A stretch of DNA of 14,766 nt from Cyclobacteriaceae bacterium (GTDB lineage: Bacteria > Bacteroidota > Bacteroidia > Cytophagales > Cyclobacteriaceae): assembly GCA_025455225.1 (NCBI GenBank), contig JALOMY010000051.1, positions 1-14,766 of the forward strand. Reading direction: 5' to 3'. Positions within the stretch are counted from its first letter, which is position 1, and every line of letters starts with the position of its first letter. The translations under genes and the position numbers were made by a program. The notes under the pieces were generated by a model, which saw only the letters and a list, made by a program, of their open reading frames with translations, made no database searches and was not told the DNA's origin. Below, in pieces: positions 6,793 to 13,457 of this stretch.

Positions 6793-8698
6793 ATCCATTT
6801 GCTTATTTATAGTTTGCCTGCTTCCGGTTTACGTTCAGGCGCAATACCTAAGCCAGGGTCAACGATTTTCTGTGGATGAAAAAAAAGGATGTGCCAGCTT
6901 AACGCTTGCCATCACCAATACGAATCTAAAACCTGCAGAAGCTATTTGCGGACCGGGTAATCCCTGTGATATTACCTGGGGTGATGGTTCACCCGCGGAA
7001 CAAATAAACAGCTCTTCTGCAAACCATACCTATACCCAACCCGGTACATACACCCTTCGCATTTTATACCAAACGGTCGGCTTTGATGAAATCCAGATTG
7101 TAGTTACACCGAATACACCTCCACCCTTCAATGTTTTTACCTGCGGAAACAATGAAGTTCAGATTCAGGTTACAGATACTAATTACGATGGCTACATCAT
7201 TAATTTCGGTGATGGTAGTCCGGAGGTACTGGTGCCCCAGGGAAGCCAGTTTATCACCAATCACACGTATATAACCAGTGGAAGTAAAACCATTGAAGTT
7301 CGTGGCAAAGATGTTGACGCGGCCGATAATTGTGTGCCCCCTGCCAGTAAAAATGTGCTGGCACTTCCTTCTTTACCGGCTCCTTTCATTAACGAACTGG
7401 ATGTGGTTAGTGATACCCAGATTGACTTTCTTTTTACCACATTGCCCAACATTGTCTATCGCCTGGAAATCGCCACCAACAACAATTCAACCTTCCAGGT
7501 GGCGCAAACGCTTTATAATCAAACCGTCACTTCGCTAACCAATCTTCGAACAGACGATAATTTTTATTGTTTCAGGCTGGGAGCTTTCGATCCATGCAAC
7601 AATACCATCGCGTATTCTAATATTATTTGCAGCACCAACTTTGATGTTACCGCCCAGAATAATCAGAATGAATTAAGCTGGACAACCAATACAGCAACCG
7701 TTACCGGATTTACCGTGATACGCGATGGTGTTACAATTACCAACACGAATGGTACTTCTTTTATTGATACCCAGGTTACGTGCAAGACAGAGTATTGTTA
7801 CCAACTGGTTACGAACTACACGAACGGAAGTTCCAGCATCTCATTGCCTAAATGTGTTACCGCTGTTTCAACGGATATACCAACCCCGGTTGTTAATGCA
7901 ACTTCGGTTGTGGGTTCTAATGGTGTCGATATTATATGGGAACAGGATCCGGCATTTCAACCCACTGAATACCGGATCTTCAGGAGAGAAGGACCAGGTA
8001 ATTTTCAATTTCTTACCACAACTACAACCAATCAATTAATCGATTCTGAATACGCTACAGAACGGGAATTGGTCTACCAGATTGATTATACGGATGTATG
8101 TGATAATACGGCACCCATGAGTGATGTAATCGCCCCTATTCGGTTGAGCGGAAGTCTTACACGAGAAAATTATTCTGAACTTACCTGGTTGGCTTATTCC
8201 GGTTGGCAAAACGGAGTAGATGAGTATGTCATTGAAAAATACTCCGAAGACGGGCAACTTATTCAAACTCTTTCAACGGGATCAGCGTCAACCACATTCA
8301 CCGATACCGACATTATTCCGGATCAACAGGTTATCCGGTATGTCATTAAAGCCAATCCCAATACAATTGGCCTGGGTCAATCGGTGTCAAATGAAATTAC
8401 CATTATTAAGTCACCGAATATTTTTTATCCAACTGCCTTCACCCCCGACAGAAAAGGACCGGTACAGAATGAAGTCTTTAAAGTTTTCGGACAATACATT
8501 GCCGGGTTTGAAATGCAGATTTTTAATCGATGGGGTGAATTGCTTTTTACCAGCGACAGCATTGATACCGGTTGGGACGGGACATTTAATGGAAAAGAAG
8601 CACCGGAAGGAACCTATGCATTCATTGCCCGACTAACCGATCTTACCGGAAACACCCATACCCGATCCGGGTCAGTAGTTTTACTGCGAAAAAAATAG
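6782..8698 (+). CDS. secreted PKD/fibronectin-like protein with T9SS type B (CHU_C) sorting domain
   Basis: 638 residues. A signal peptide covers about 1-20 (hydrophobic ICLFIVCLLPVY, cleavage after VQA). Two PKD-like domains follow, each with a WGDGSP/FGDGSP and HTY...G signature (about 32-110 and 115-190). From about 190 to 540 come beta-sandwich repeats of fibronectin III character (for example SWTTNTATVTGFTVIRDG, IIWEQDPAFQPTEYRIFRR). Residues 546-638 form the 'gliding motility-associated' C-terminal domain: FYPTAFTPD, FNRWGELLF, WDGTFNGKEAPEGTYAF. That domain directs export through the type IX system to the cell surface or medium. About 18 cysteines, several in close pairs, suggest disulfides after export. 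No catalytic domain is seen; adhesion or surface structure is the likely role. Its ATG lies inside the end of hutH, so translation is probably coupled. Confidence 0.9.
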   Translation: MGIKSICLFIVCLLPVYVQAQYLSQGQRFSVDEKKGCASLTLAITNTNLKPAEAICGPGNPCDITWGDGSPAEQINSSSANHTYTQPGTYTLRILYQTVGFDEIQIVVTPNTPPPFNVFTCGNNEVQIQVTDTNYDGYIINFGDGSPEVLVPQGSQFITNHTYITSGSKTIEVRGKDVDAADNCVPPASKNVLALPSLPAPFINELDVVSDTQIDFLFTTLPNIVYRLEIATNNNSTFQVAQTLYNQTVTSLTNLRTDDNFYCFRLGAFDPCNNTIAYSNIICSTNFDVTAQNNQNELSWTTNTATVTGFTVIRDGVTITNTNGTSFIDTQVTCKTEYCYQLVTNYTNGSSSISLPKCVTAVSTDIPTPVVNATSVVGSNGVDIIWEQDPAFQPTEYRIFRREGPGNFQFLTTTTTNQLIDSEYATERELVYQIDYTDVCDNTAPMSDVIAPIRLSGSLTRENYSELTWLAYSGWQNGVDEYVIEKYSEDGQLIQTLSTGSASTTFTDTDIIPDQQVIRYVIKANPNTIGLGQSVSNEITIIKSPNIFYPTAFTPDRKGPVQNEVFKVFGQYIAGFEMQIFNRWGELLFTSDSIDTGWDGTFNGKEAPEGTYAFIARLTDLTGNTHTRSGSVVLLRKK

Positions 8699-8721
8699 GA
8701 TTAAGTGTAGATTGCACCCTG

Positions 8722-8751
8722 TTTGAATAAGGAATTTATTCCGTACATAAT
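8722..8751 (+). promoter_or_regulatory. weak promoter candidate upstream of ybaB
   Basis: The 68 bases between the secreted protein and ybaB contain TTTG (8722-8725), 18 bases, then TACATAAT (8744-8751), which keeps only TA and one T of the -7 consensus. Two small overlapping dyads (GAATAA/TTATTC and GGAAT/ATTCC) lie between the elements. This is a possible but poor promoter; readthrough from the upstream unit is equally plausible. Confidence 0.2.
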
Positions 8752-8766
8752 TAATCCGATACAGCT

Positions 8767-9102
8767 ATGTTTGATATGATGAAGATGATGGGTAAGATGA
8801 AGGAAGTTCAGGCCCGAATTAAAGAAGCCCAGGATAATTTAGTGAATGTAACAGCTAGCGGTGAATCGGGTGGCGGTATGGTGAAGGCTGTTGTGAACGG
8901 AAAGAAACAATTGATCCGATTAGAAATAGATCCAACCCTTATAAAACCCGAAGACCAGGCCATTATGCAAGATCTGATTGTAGCGGCAGTAAACAAGGCA
9001 TCCGAAGAAGCCGAGTTGCTCGCCCGGGAAGAATTGAGAAAAAGCACGGAAGGTTTGTTACCTAACATACCGGGTATGGATCTGGGCAGCATGATGGGAT
9101 AA
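8767..9102 (+). CDS. ybaB: YbaB/EbfC family nucleoid-associated protein
   Basis: Small DNA-binding protein of the YbaB/EbfC family, which forms homodimers and coats or bridges DNA in the cytoplasm. 111 residues, the usual size. The Met/Lys-rich first helix (MFDMMKMMGKMKEVQARIKEAQ), the Gly-rich turn GESGGGMVKAVVNG, the strand LIRLEIDPTLI and the long helix from 'EDQAIMQDLIVAAVNKA' to EELRKS all match the family fold. A Gly/Met-rich tail (PNIPGMDLGSMMG) is also common. In many bacteria it sits between dnaX and recR; here it is instead between a secreted protein and a glycosyltransferase, so no recombination operon is seen. 47 bases separate it from the next gene. Confidence 0.93.
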   Translation: MFDMMKMMGKMKEVQARIKEAQDNLVNVTASGESGGGMVKAVVNGKKQLIRLEIDPTLIKPEDQAIMQDLIVAAVNKASEEAELLAREELRKSTEGLLPNIPGMDLGSMMG

Positions 9103-9149
9103 TTGGTTGATATTAATCTTGGTATTGAGCAATTCATAATCCCAGGAAC

Positions 9150-10154
9150 ATGACGCACGTTGCCGTAGTTATTCTCAATTACAATGGCGAAGCCTTACTG
9201 CGGCAATTTCTTCCTTCCGTCATTCAGCACTCGGAAGGTGCATCCATAATTGTAGCCGATAATGGCTCTACCGATCAGTCTGTCCCGGTTATCCATGAAC
9301 ATTTTCCTTCCGTTGAAGTACTGAAGCTCGATCGTAATTACGGTTTTTGCGGTGGGTATAACCGCGCCCTTGCCCAGGTAAAAAGTGATTATTTCGTTTT
9401 GTTGAACTCTGATGTTGAGGTTACAGCCGGATGGCTTAACCCGATGATTGACTTACTGGATAAGAATCCTTCCATTGCCGCAGTACAGCCTAAGATCCTT
9501 GCTTATAATCAGCGCGATCATTTTGAATATGCCGGTGCCGGAGGAGGATATATCGACTCTTTAGGTTATCCATTTTGCCGGGGAAGGTTATTTGATTTCA
9601 CAGAAAAAGATTTCGGACAATACGATGATGAGCGAGCGGTATTCTGGGCATCGGGAGCCTGCTTATGTATTCGATCCTCACTTTACCATGAAGCAGGTGG
9701 TCTGGATGAATCATTTTTCGCTCATATGGAAGAAATTGATTTATGCTGGCGAATCCATCGAATGGGCTATCAGGTTTATTACACAGGTAAAAGCAAAGTG
9801 TACCATGTTGGTGCCGGTACGCTTTCCCGCTCCAATCCCAGGAAAACTTATTACAATTTCAGAAACGGTTTAAGTCTTTTATTCAAGCATCTTCCACTGA
9901 TGCATTTGCTGATAAAACTACCGGTACGGATAGCCCTTGATTGGGTAGCCGCTTTAAAGTTTCTGGCTGGTCATACACCAGCAGATGCCCGGGCTGTGGT
10001 CCAAGCCCAAATTGATTTTAACAGAACCTTGCAAAGAACCATTAAAGCCCGAAAGGAATTGATGGTTAAGTTTCCGACCAATATGGCTAACACCTATTCG
10101 GGAGTAATTCCCTGGGAGTATTATATCCTGAAAAAGAAGAAGATTCTGATCTAG
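9150..10154 (+). CDS. family 2 glycosyltransferase (rhamnosyltransferase-like)
   Basis: Inverting GT-A glycosyltransferase that would transfer a sugar from a nucleotide sugar, probably for surface polysaccharide or glycolipid at the cytoplasmic membrane. 334 residues. VVILNYNG (6-13), ADNGSTD (36-42) and NYGFCGGYN (63-71) form the nucleotide-binding part. LLNSDVEV has the metal-binding Ser87-Asp88. HMEEIDLCWRI (Glu194, Glu195, Asp197) is the acceptor-side motif of this WcaE/rhamnosyltransferase-like group. A hydrophobic, basic stretch around 240-275 suggests membrane contact. The ATG at 9150 begins directly with the first beta strand. No other polysaccharide genes are nearby, so the sugar and acceptor cannot be told. 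Its TAG stop shares a CTAG with the opposite PspC gene. Confidence 0.9.
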   Translation: MTHVAVVILNYNGEALLRQFLPSVIQHSEGASIIVADNGSTDQSVPVIHEHFPSVEVLKLDRNYGFCGGYNRALAQVKSDYFVLLNSDVEVTAGWLNPMIDLLDKNPSIAAVQPKILAYNQRDHFEYAGAGGGYIDSLGYPFCRGRLFDFTEKDFGQYDDERAVFWASGACLCIRSSLYHEAGGLDESFFAHMEEIDLCWRIHRMGYQVYYTGKSKVYHVGAGTLSRSNPRKTYYNFRNGLSLLFKHLPLMHLLIKLPVRIALDWVAALKFLAGHTPADARAVVQAQIDFNRTLQRTIKARKELMVKFPTNMANTYSGVIPWEYYILKKKKILI

Positions 10155-10381
10155 TAGTCCCAAATCGGGCTTCGTTTGCGGAGGTATTTACGGGTATTCA
10201 TTACGAAGGCAAGTACCAAATAGAGAATAACCGGAGAGCCAAACGTGATGAAAGAGGCATAAATAAAAAACAGCCGGACAACCGAAGTAGCCACTCCCAG
10301 CTTTTCACTCAAACGTGTGCATACACCAAAAGCATACTCTTCAAAAAAAAGCTGAATTTTTTCCATGTAATTCGTCATCAT
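10151..10381 (-). CDS. PspC-domain membrane protein
   Basis: 76 residues with a PspC domain: GVCTRLSEKLGVATSVVRLFF (one residue changed here and there from the usual GVCxGLAExxGxDxxLVR) leading into a hydrophobic segment FITFGSPVILYLVLAFVM that crosses the membrane, then a basic tail RKYLRKR. PspC proteins belong to the phage-shock/envelope-stress response, but stand-alone short PspC proteins are common in Bacteroidota and their role is not settled. Two ATGs in a row open the frame (10381 and 10378) and a third Met is at residue 6; the first is kept. No pspA neighbour is seen. It is divergent from the OmpA-TPR gene, and no clear promoter was found in this direction. Confidence 0.8.
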   Translation of the reverse strand: MMTNYMEKIQLFFEEYAFGVCTRLSEKLGVATSVVRLFFIYASFITFGSPVILYLVLAFVMNTRKYLRKRSPIWDY

Positions 10382-10456
10382 ATAGGGCTTTTAATAGATA
10401 AATATGTAGGTTAAACGACCAGTAAACACTTTTATAAACTATTGGTTCATCAAACC

Positions 10457-10468
10457 CCTTACCTAAGG
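10457..10468. other. short inverted repeat in the pspC/ompA intergenic region
   Basis: The 177 bases between the divergent PspC and OmpA-TPR genes are AT-rich and hold no ORF. Apart from the promoter at 10494, the most symmetrical element is CCTTACCTAAGG, arms CCTTA/TAAGG with a 2-base centre, about 26 bases upstream of the -33 element. It could be an operator or chance; it is too short to be a terminator. Confidence 0.2.
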
Positions 10469-10493
10469 TCAAATTCTTTATTTTTACCTTATA

Positions 10494-10525
10494 ATTGCAA
10501 AAAAAACGATATAAAGTTACTTTTG
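10494..10525 (+). promoter_or_regulatory. strong Bacteroidota-type promoter of the OmpA-TPR lipoprotein gene
   Basis: ATTG (-33, TTG at 10495-10497) and TACTTTTG (-7, 10518-10525, full match to TAnnTTTG) are separated by 20 bases. An A/T-rich tract (TTTATTTTTACC) precedes the -33 element and may raise activity. The predicted start near 10531 leaves a leader of about 28 bases that is rich in A (ACCAAAAATAAAATCC), the usual ribosome-loading context in this phylum. Confidence 0.8.
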
Positions 10526-10558
10526 CGACTCGAATTCCACAACCAAAAATAAAATCCA

Positions 10559-12334
10559 ATGAGAAAATTAGTTTACGCGTTACTTATCGTGGGTGTGCTC
10601 AGCTTCTCCGGATGTACTTTACCTCAGATGGTAAAAATGTCCAAAGAACAGCAGCTTACGGTAACTCCCAATCCATTAGAAGTTCACAAAGACACGGTAG
10701 CCTTTGAAATGGCTGTTAACCTGCCTGTGAAAATGTTAAAGAAAGGTACTGTTTATACAGTGAATACCTTCTACAAATATGGAGAACAGGAAACAGCCCT
10801 CGAGTCTATTCCTTTTAAAGCTGAGGATTACCCGAACAGCTCTACCGAACAGCCTCGGGTTTCCAAGAATTTTACCTTTGCCTATGCTCCTGCTATGAAA
10901 TCAGGTGTATTGCAAGTAGAAGGTGTTGCCTCTAAAGGAACAAAATCCAAAGTAACTCCACGTATGGATGTTGCGGTTGGTGTAATCACTACTTCGAAAC
11001 TGGTTAAACCTGTTTTCTTTGCAGCTTATGCAGGTCATGGCTACAACAACCAGGAAGAAATTATTCCGGTTGTTATCCCTGATTTCATTTTCGAACAAGG
11101 CCGTTCGGTTCTTCGCAAATCAGAAATTAACAGCGACAAAGGAAAACAACTGGATGCATTCATCGCTTCCAAAAACGTAACGAAAACTGTTACCGTTACG
11201 GGTACTCACTCACCGGAAGGTGCTGAGCGTATTAACAGCAAACTTTCTCCAGATCGTGCTGCTGCTATCGAGAAGTTTTACCGCGATCAGATGAAGAAGT
11301 ACGATTACCAGGATATGGCAAAAGATATCCAGTTCGTACTGAAGCCTGTTATCCGTGACTGGGCAGAATTCAAAACTGCATTAGCTTCTTACGAAGGAAT
11401 ATCGTCTGAAGAGAAAGCTGAATACCTGAACATAATTAATGGTGGTGGAACGTTTGAAGATCAGGAAAAACAGCTGTCCAGATTAAAGACCTACAGAAAA
11501 GTATTCAAGGATGTATATCCTACTCTTCGTACCGCCAAAACTGAAATCCTGACAGTAAAAGATAAGAAGACAGATGCCGAGATTTCCGTATTGGCTAAGC
11601 AAATCACTACCGGTCAGGTTTCTTCAGATACACTTTCTTTTGAAGAATTGATGTACTCAGCCACCTTAACTCCTTCATTGGAAGAAAAAGTAGCTATCTA
11701 TGAAGCCGCTACCAAGAAAGGCACTAACTGGAATGCCCATAACAACCTGGCCGCTGCCTACATTGCACAGGCAATTGAAAACCCGGCAAATGCATCTTCT
11801 TTGGCAGACAAAGCAAAAGCTCAATTGGATATTGCAGCCCGCCTGAATGCAGCGCCTGAAGTACATGCTAACCAGGCTTCTGTTTCTATGTATCAAGGCA
11901 ATGCCTATGCAGCTGTAAGCAGTGCCAACAAGGCAATCAGCGCAGGTCTGCGCGGAGATAATCTTTCGGGTGTAAATGGCGTTAAATGCGCTGCAAGCAT
12001 CGTTACGGCTAACTATGCCGAAGCCGTGCGCGCAGGTTCTGCTGCAGCCAGTACAGCCGACAATGCCTACAACAGAGGTCTTGCTCAGGTATTGAACAAA
12101 GATTACCAGAATGCCCTTACTTCGTTTGGTGAAGCTACCCGTGCCAATAGCAACCATGCTATGGCCTACTACGGTGCAGCCATTGCCTCAGCCCGCCTTG
12201 GCAATGCCGATGCGGTGATCAGCAACCTTACCAACGCAGTTAAGATTGACCCGAACCTGAAGAGCGCTGCTCTTGCTGATCTTGAATTCAGCAAATGGGC
12301 TACTAATGAAGCCTTCAGAAATGCTTTGCGTTAA
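10559..12334 (+). CDS. OmpA-like lipoprotein with C-terminal TPR repeats
   Basis: 591 residues. The N-terminus MRKLVYALLIVGVLSFSGC is a lipoprotein signal, with Cys19 as the likely lipidated residue (Phe at -3 is unusual for a lipobox). A beta-rich domain covers about 20-150. An OmpA/Pal-type peptidoglycan-binding module begins near 178 (FIFEQGRSVLR) and includes GTHSPEG and INSKLSPDRAAAIEKFY (about 220-240), the SPEG variant common in Bacteroidota. A linker follows, then TPR-like helices from about 374 to the end (AHNNLAAAYIAQA, YNRGLAQVLNKDYQNALTSF, AMAYYGAAIASARLGNADA). I infer an outer-membrane-anchored, periplasmic protein tethering the envelope to the cell wall. A strong promoter, strong terminator and a shift to GCT, CGT, AAC and GGT codons suggest high expression. 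It is unlike PorE, where TPR comes first and OmpA last. Confidence 0.85.
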   Translation: MRKLVYALLIVGVLSFSGCTLPQMVKMSKEQQLTVTPNPLEVHKDTVAFEMAVNLPVKMLKKGTVYTVNTFYKYGEQETALESIPFKAEDYPNSSTEQPRVSKNFTFAYAPAMKSGVLQVEGVASKGTKSKVTPRMDVAVGVITTSKLVKPVFFAAYAGHGYNNQEEIIPVVIPDFIFEQGRSVLRKSEINSDKGKQLDAFIASKNVTKTVTVTGTHSPEGAERINSKLSPDRAAAIEKFYRDQMKKYDYQDMAKDIQFVLKPVIRDWAEFKTALASYEGISSEEKAEYLNIINGGGTFEDQEKQLSRLKTYRKVFKDVYPTLRTAKTEILTVKDKKTDAEISVLAKQITTGQVSSDTLSFEELMYSATLTPSLEEKVAIYEAATKKGTNWNAHNNLAAAYIAQAIENPANASSLADKAKAQLDIAARLNAAPEVHANQASVSMYQGNAYAAVSSANKAISAGLRGDNLSGVNGVKCAASIVTANYAEAVRAGSAAASTADNAYNRGLAQVLNKDYQNALTSFGEATRANSNHAMAYYGAAIASARLGNADAVISNLTNAVKIDPNLKSAALADLEFSKWATNEAFRNALR

Positions 12335-12353
12335 TCCTTAACGGAACTCATTG

Positions 12354-12387
12354 AAAAACCCCTTCATTGAAAAATGAAGGGGTTTTT
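12354..12387 (+). terminator. intrinsic terminator after the OmpA-TPR gene
   Basis: CCCCTTCAT and ATGAAGGGG are perfect arms around a 6-base loop (TGAAAA); flanking A5 and T5 can extend the stem to 14 bp and supply the T-run. It lies about 20 bases after the TAA stop. The A-run on the other side would let it work leftward too, but no gene approaches from there. Confidence 0.93.
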
Positions 12388-12390
12388 ATT

Positions 12391-12421
12391 TTTGCCAAAT
12401 CGCACCCGGGCACTATTTTTA
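12391..12421 (+). promoter_or_regulatory. promoter of pdhB
   Basis: TTTG (12391-12394, preceded by TT) and TATTTTTA (12414-12421) are 19 bases apart; only the last base of the -7 consensus differs. Transcription should start near 12427, about 14 bases before the pdhB ATG. The -33 element starts 3 bases after the upstream terminator. Confidence 0.7.
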
Positions 12422-12440
12422 CGGACTTTTAAAAAGCCAC

Positions 12441-13421
12441 ATGAGACAAATCCAGTTCAGAGAAGCCCTTCGTGAAGCGATGACCGAAGAAATGCGTAGA
12501 GATCCCAGCGTTTTTTTAATGGGTGAAGAAGTAGCTGAATACAACGGTGCCTATAAAGTTAGCCAGGGGATGTTGGATGAATTTGGCCCGAACCGTGTAC
12601 TGGACACCCCGATTGCCGAACTTGGCTTTGCAGGTGTTGGTGTAGGAGCCGCTATGAATGGATTGCGCCCCATTATTGAATTTATGACCTTCAATTTCTC
12701 TTTGGTGGCTATAGACCAGATTATTAATTCGGCAGCCAAGATGTTATCTATGTCGGGTGGTCAATATAATGTTCCGATTGTTTTCCGGGGTCCTACCGGC
12801 AATGCAGGACAATTGGGAGCCCAGCATTCACAGAACTTTGAAAACTGGTACGCCAACTGCCCCGGATTAAAAGTTGTTGTTCCCTCCAATCCATACGATG
12901 CAAAAGGATTATTGAAGACTTCCATACGCGACAACGATCCGGTAATCTTCATGGAATCCGAATTAATGTATGGCGATAAAGGAGAAGTTCCGGAAGAAGA
13001 ATACCTCATCCCTATCGGTCAAGCCGATGTAAAACGAACCGGTACGGACGTAACCATAGTATCGTTTGGGAAGATCATGAAAGTTGCATTGGCAGCAGCC
13101 CAGGAACTGGAGAAGGAAGGTATTTCTGCAGAAGTAGTTGATTTACGGAGCGTTCGCCCGATTGATTATGCAACAGTTGTTGAATCCGTAAAGAAAACCA
13201 ACCGAATGGTAATTGTGGAAGAAGCGTGGCCTTTAGCTTCTATTTCATCTGAAATTACCTATCATATTCAGAAACATGCCTTTGATTACCTGGATGCACC
13301 GATCCATCGTATAACCAGTTCAGATGCACCACTCCCCTATGCTCCTACATTGATTCAGGCCATTTTACCAAATGTTGAGCGTACGGTGAAAGCAGTTAAA
13401 GCAGTGCTTTACCGGGATTAA
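12441..13421 (+). CDS. pdhB: pyruvate dehydrogenase E1 component, beta subunit
   Basis: Beta chain of the thiamine-diphosphate-dependent E1 heterotetramer, which decarboxylates pyruvate and passes the acetyl group to E2 lipoyl domains in the cytoplasm. 326 residues, typical for the subunit. GEEVAEYNGAYKVSQG (28-43) and DTPIAELGFAG (55-65) are present, with Glu60 the expected cofactor-activating glutamate; His129 in GAQHSQNFENWY matches the active-site His. The C-terminal transketolase domain has VVDLRSVRPID and VEEAWPLASISSEI. FMTFNFSLVAIDQIINSAAK favours pyruvate over branched-chain keto acids (inference). The alpha subunit and E2 are not beside it: it has its own promoter and faces an opposite gene 36 bases beyond its stop. 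Confidence 0.93.
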   Translation: MRQIQFREALREAMTEEMRRDPSVFLMGEEVAEYNGAYKVSQGMLDEFGPNRVLDTPIAELGFAGVGVGAAMNGLRPIIEFMTFNFSLVAIDQIINSAAKMLSMSGGQYNVPIVFRGPTGNAGQLGAQHSQNFENWYANCPGLKVVVPSNPYDAKGLLKTSIRDNDPVIFMESELMYGDKGEVPEEEYLIPIGQADVKRTGTDVTIVSFGKIMKVALAAAQELEKEGISAEVVDLRSVRPIDYATVVESVKKTNRMVIVEEAWPLASISSEITYHIQKHAFDYLDAPIHRITSSDAPLPYAPTLIQAILPNVERTVKAVKAVLYRD

Positions 13422-13457
13422 TATCCAGGTGCTTTACAGAACTAATAAGTTTTGTTT

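Noticed and set aside
8220..8636. 138-codon rightward frame within the secreted protein gene
   Set aside because: It overlaps the T9SS sorting domain, which is clearly the coding frame; the alternative product has no recognisable feature.
8725..8741. GAATAA/TTATTC dyad after the secreted protein gene as a terminator
   Set aside because: Only 6 A/T-rich pairs and no T-run after it, so too weak for intrinsic termination.
9144..9147. AGGA before the glycosyltransferase ATG as a Shine-Dalgarno site
   Set aside because: Only two bases separate it from the ATG, too close for pairing with 16S rRNA.
11675..12157. 160-codon leftward frame opposite the TPR part of the lipoprotein
   Set aside because: Cys/Ile-rich translation without any family motif; it arises from the GC-biased third positions of the highly expressed sense gene.
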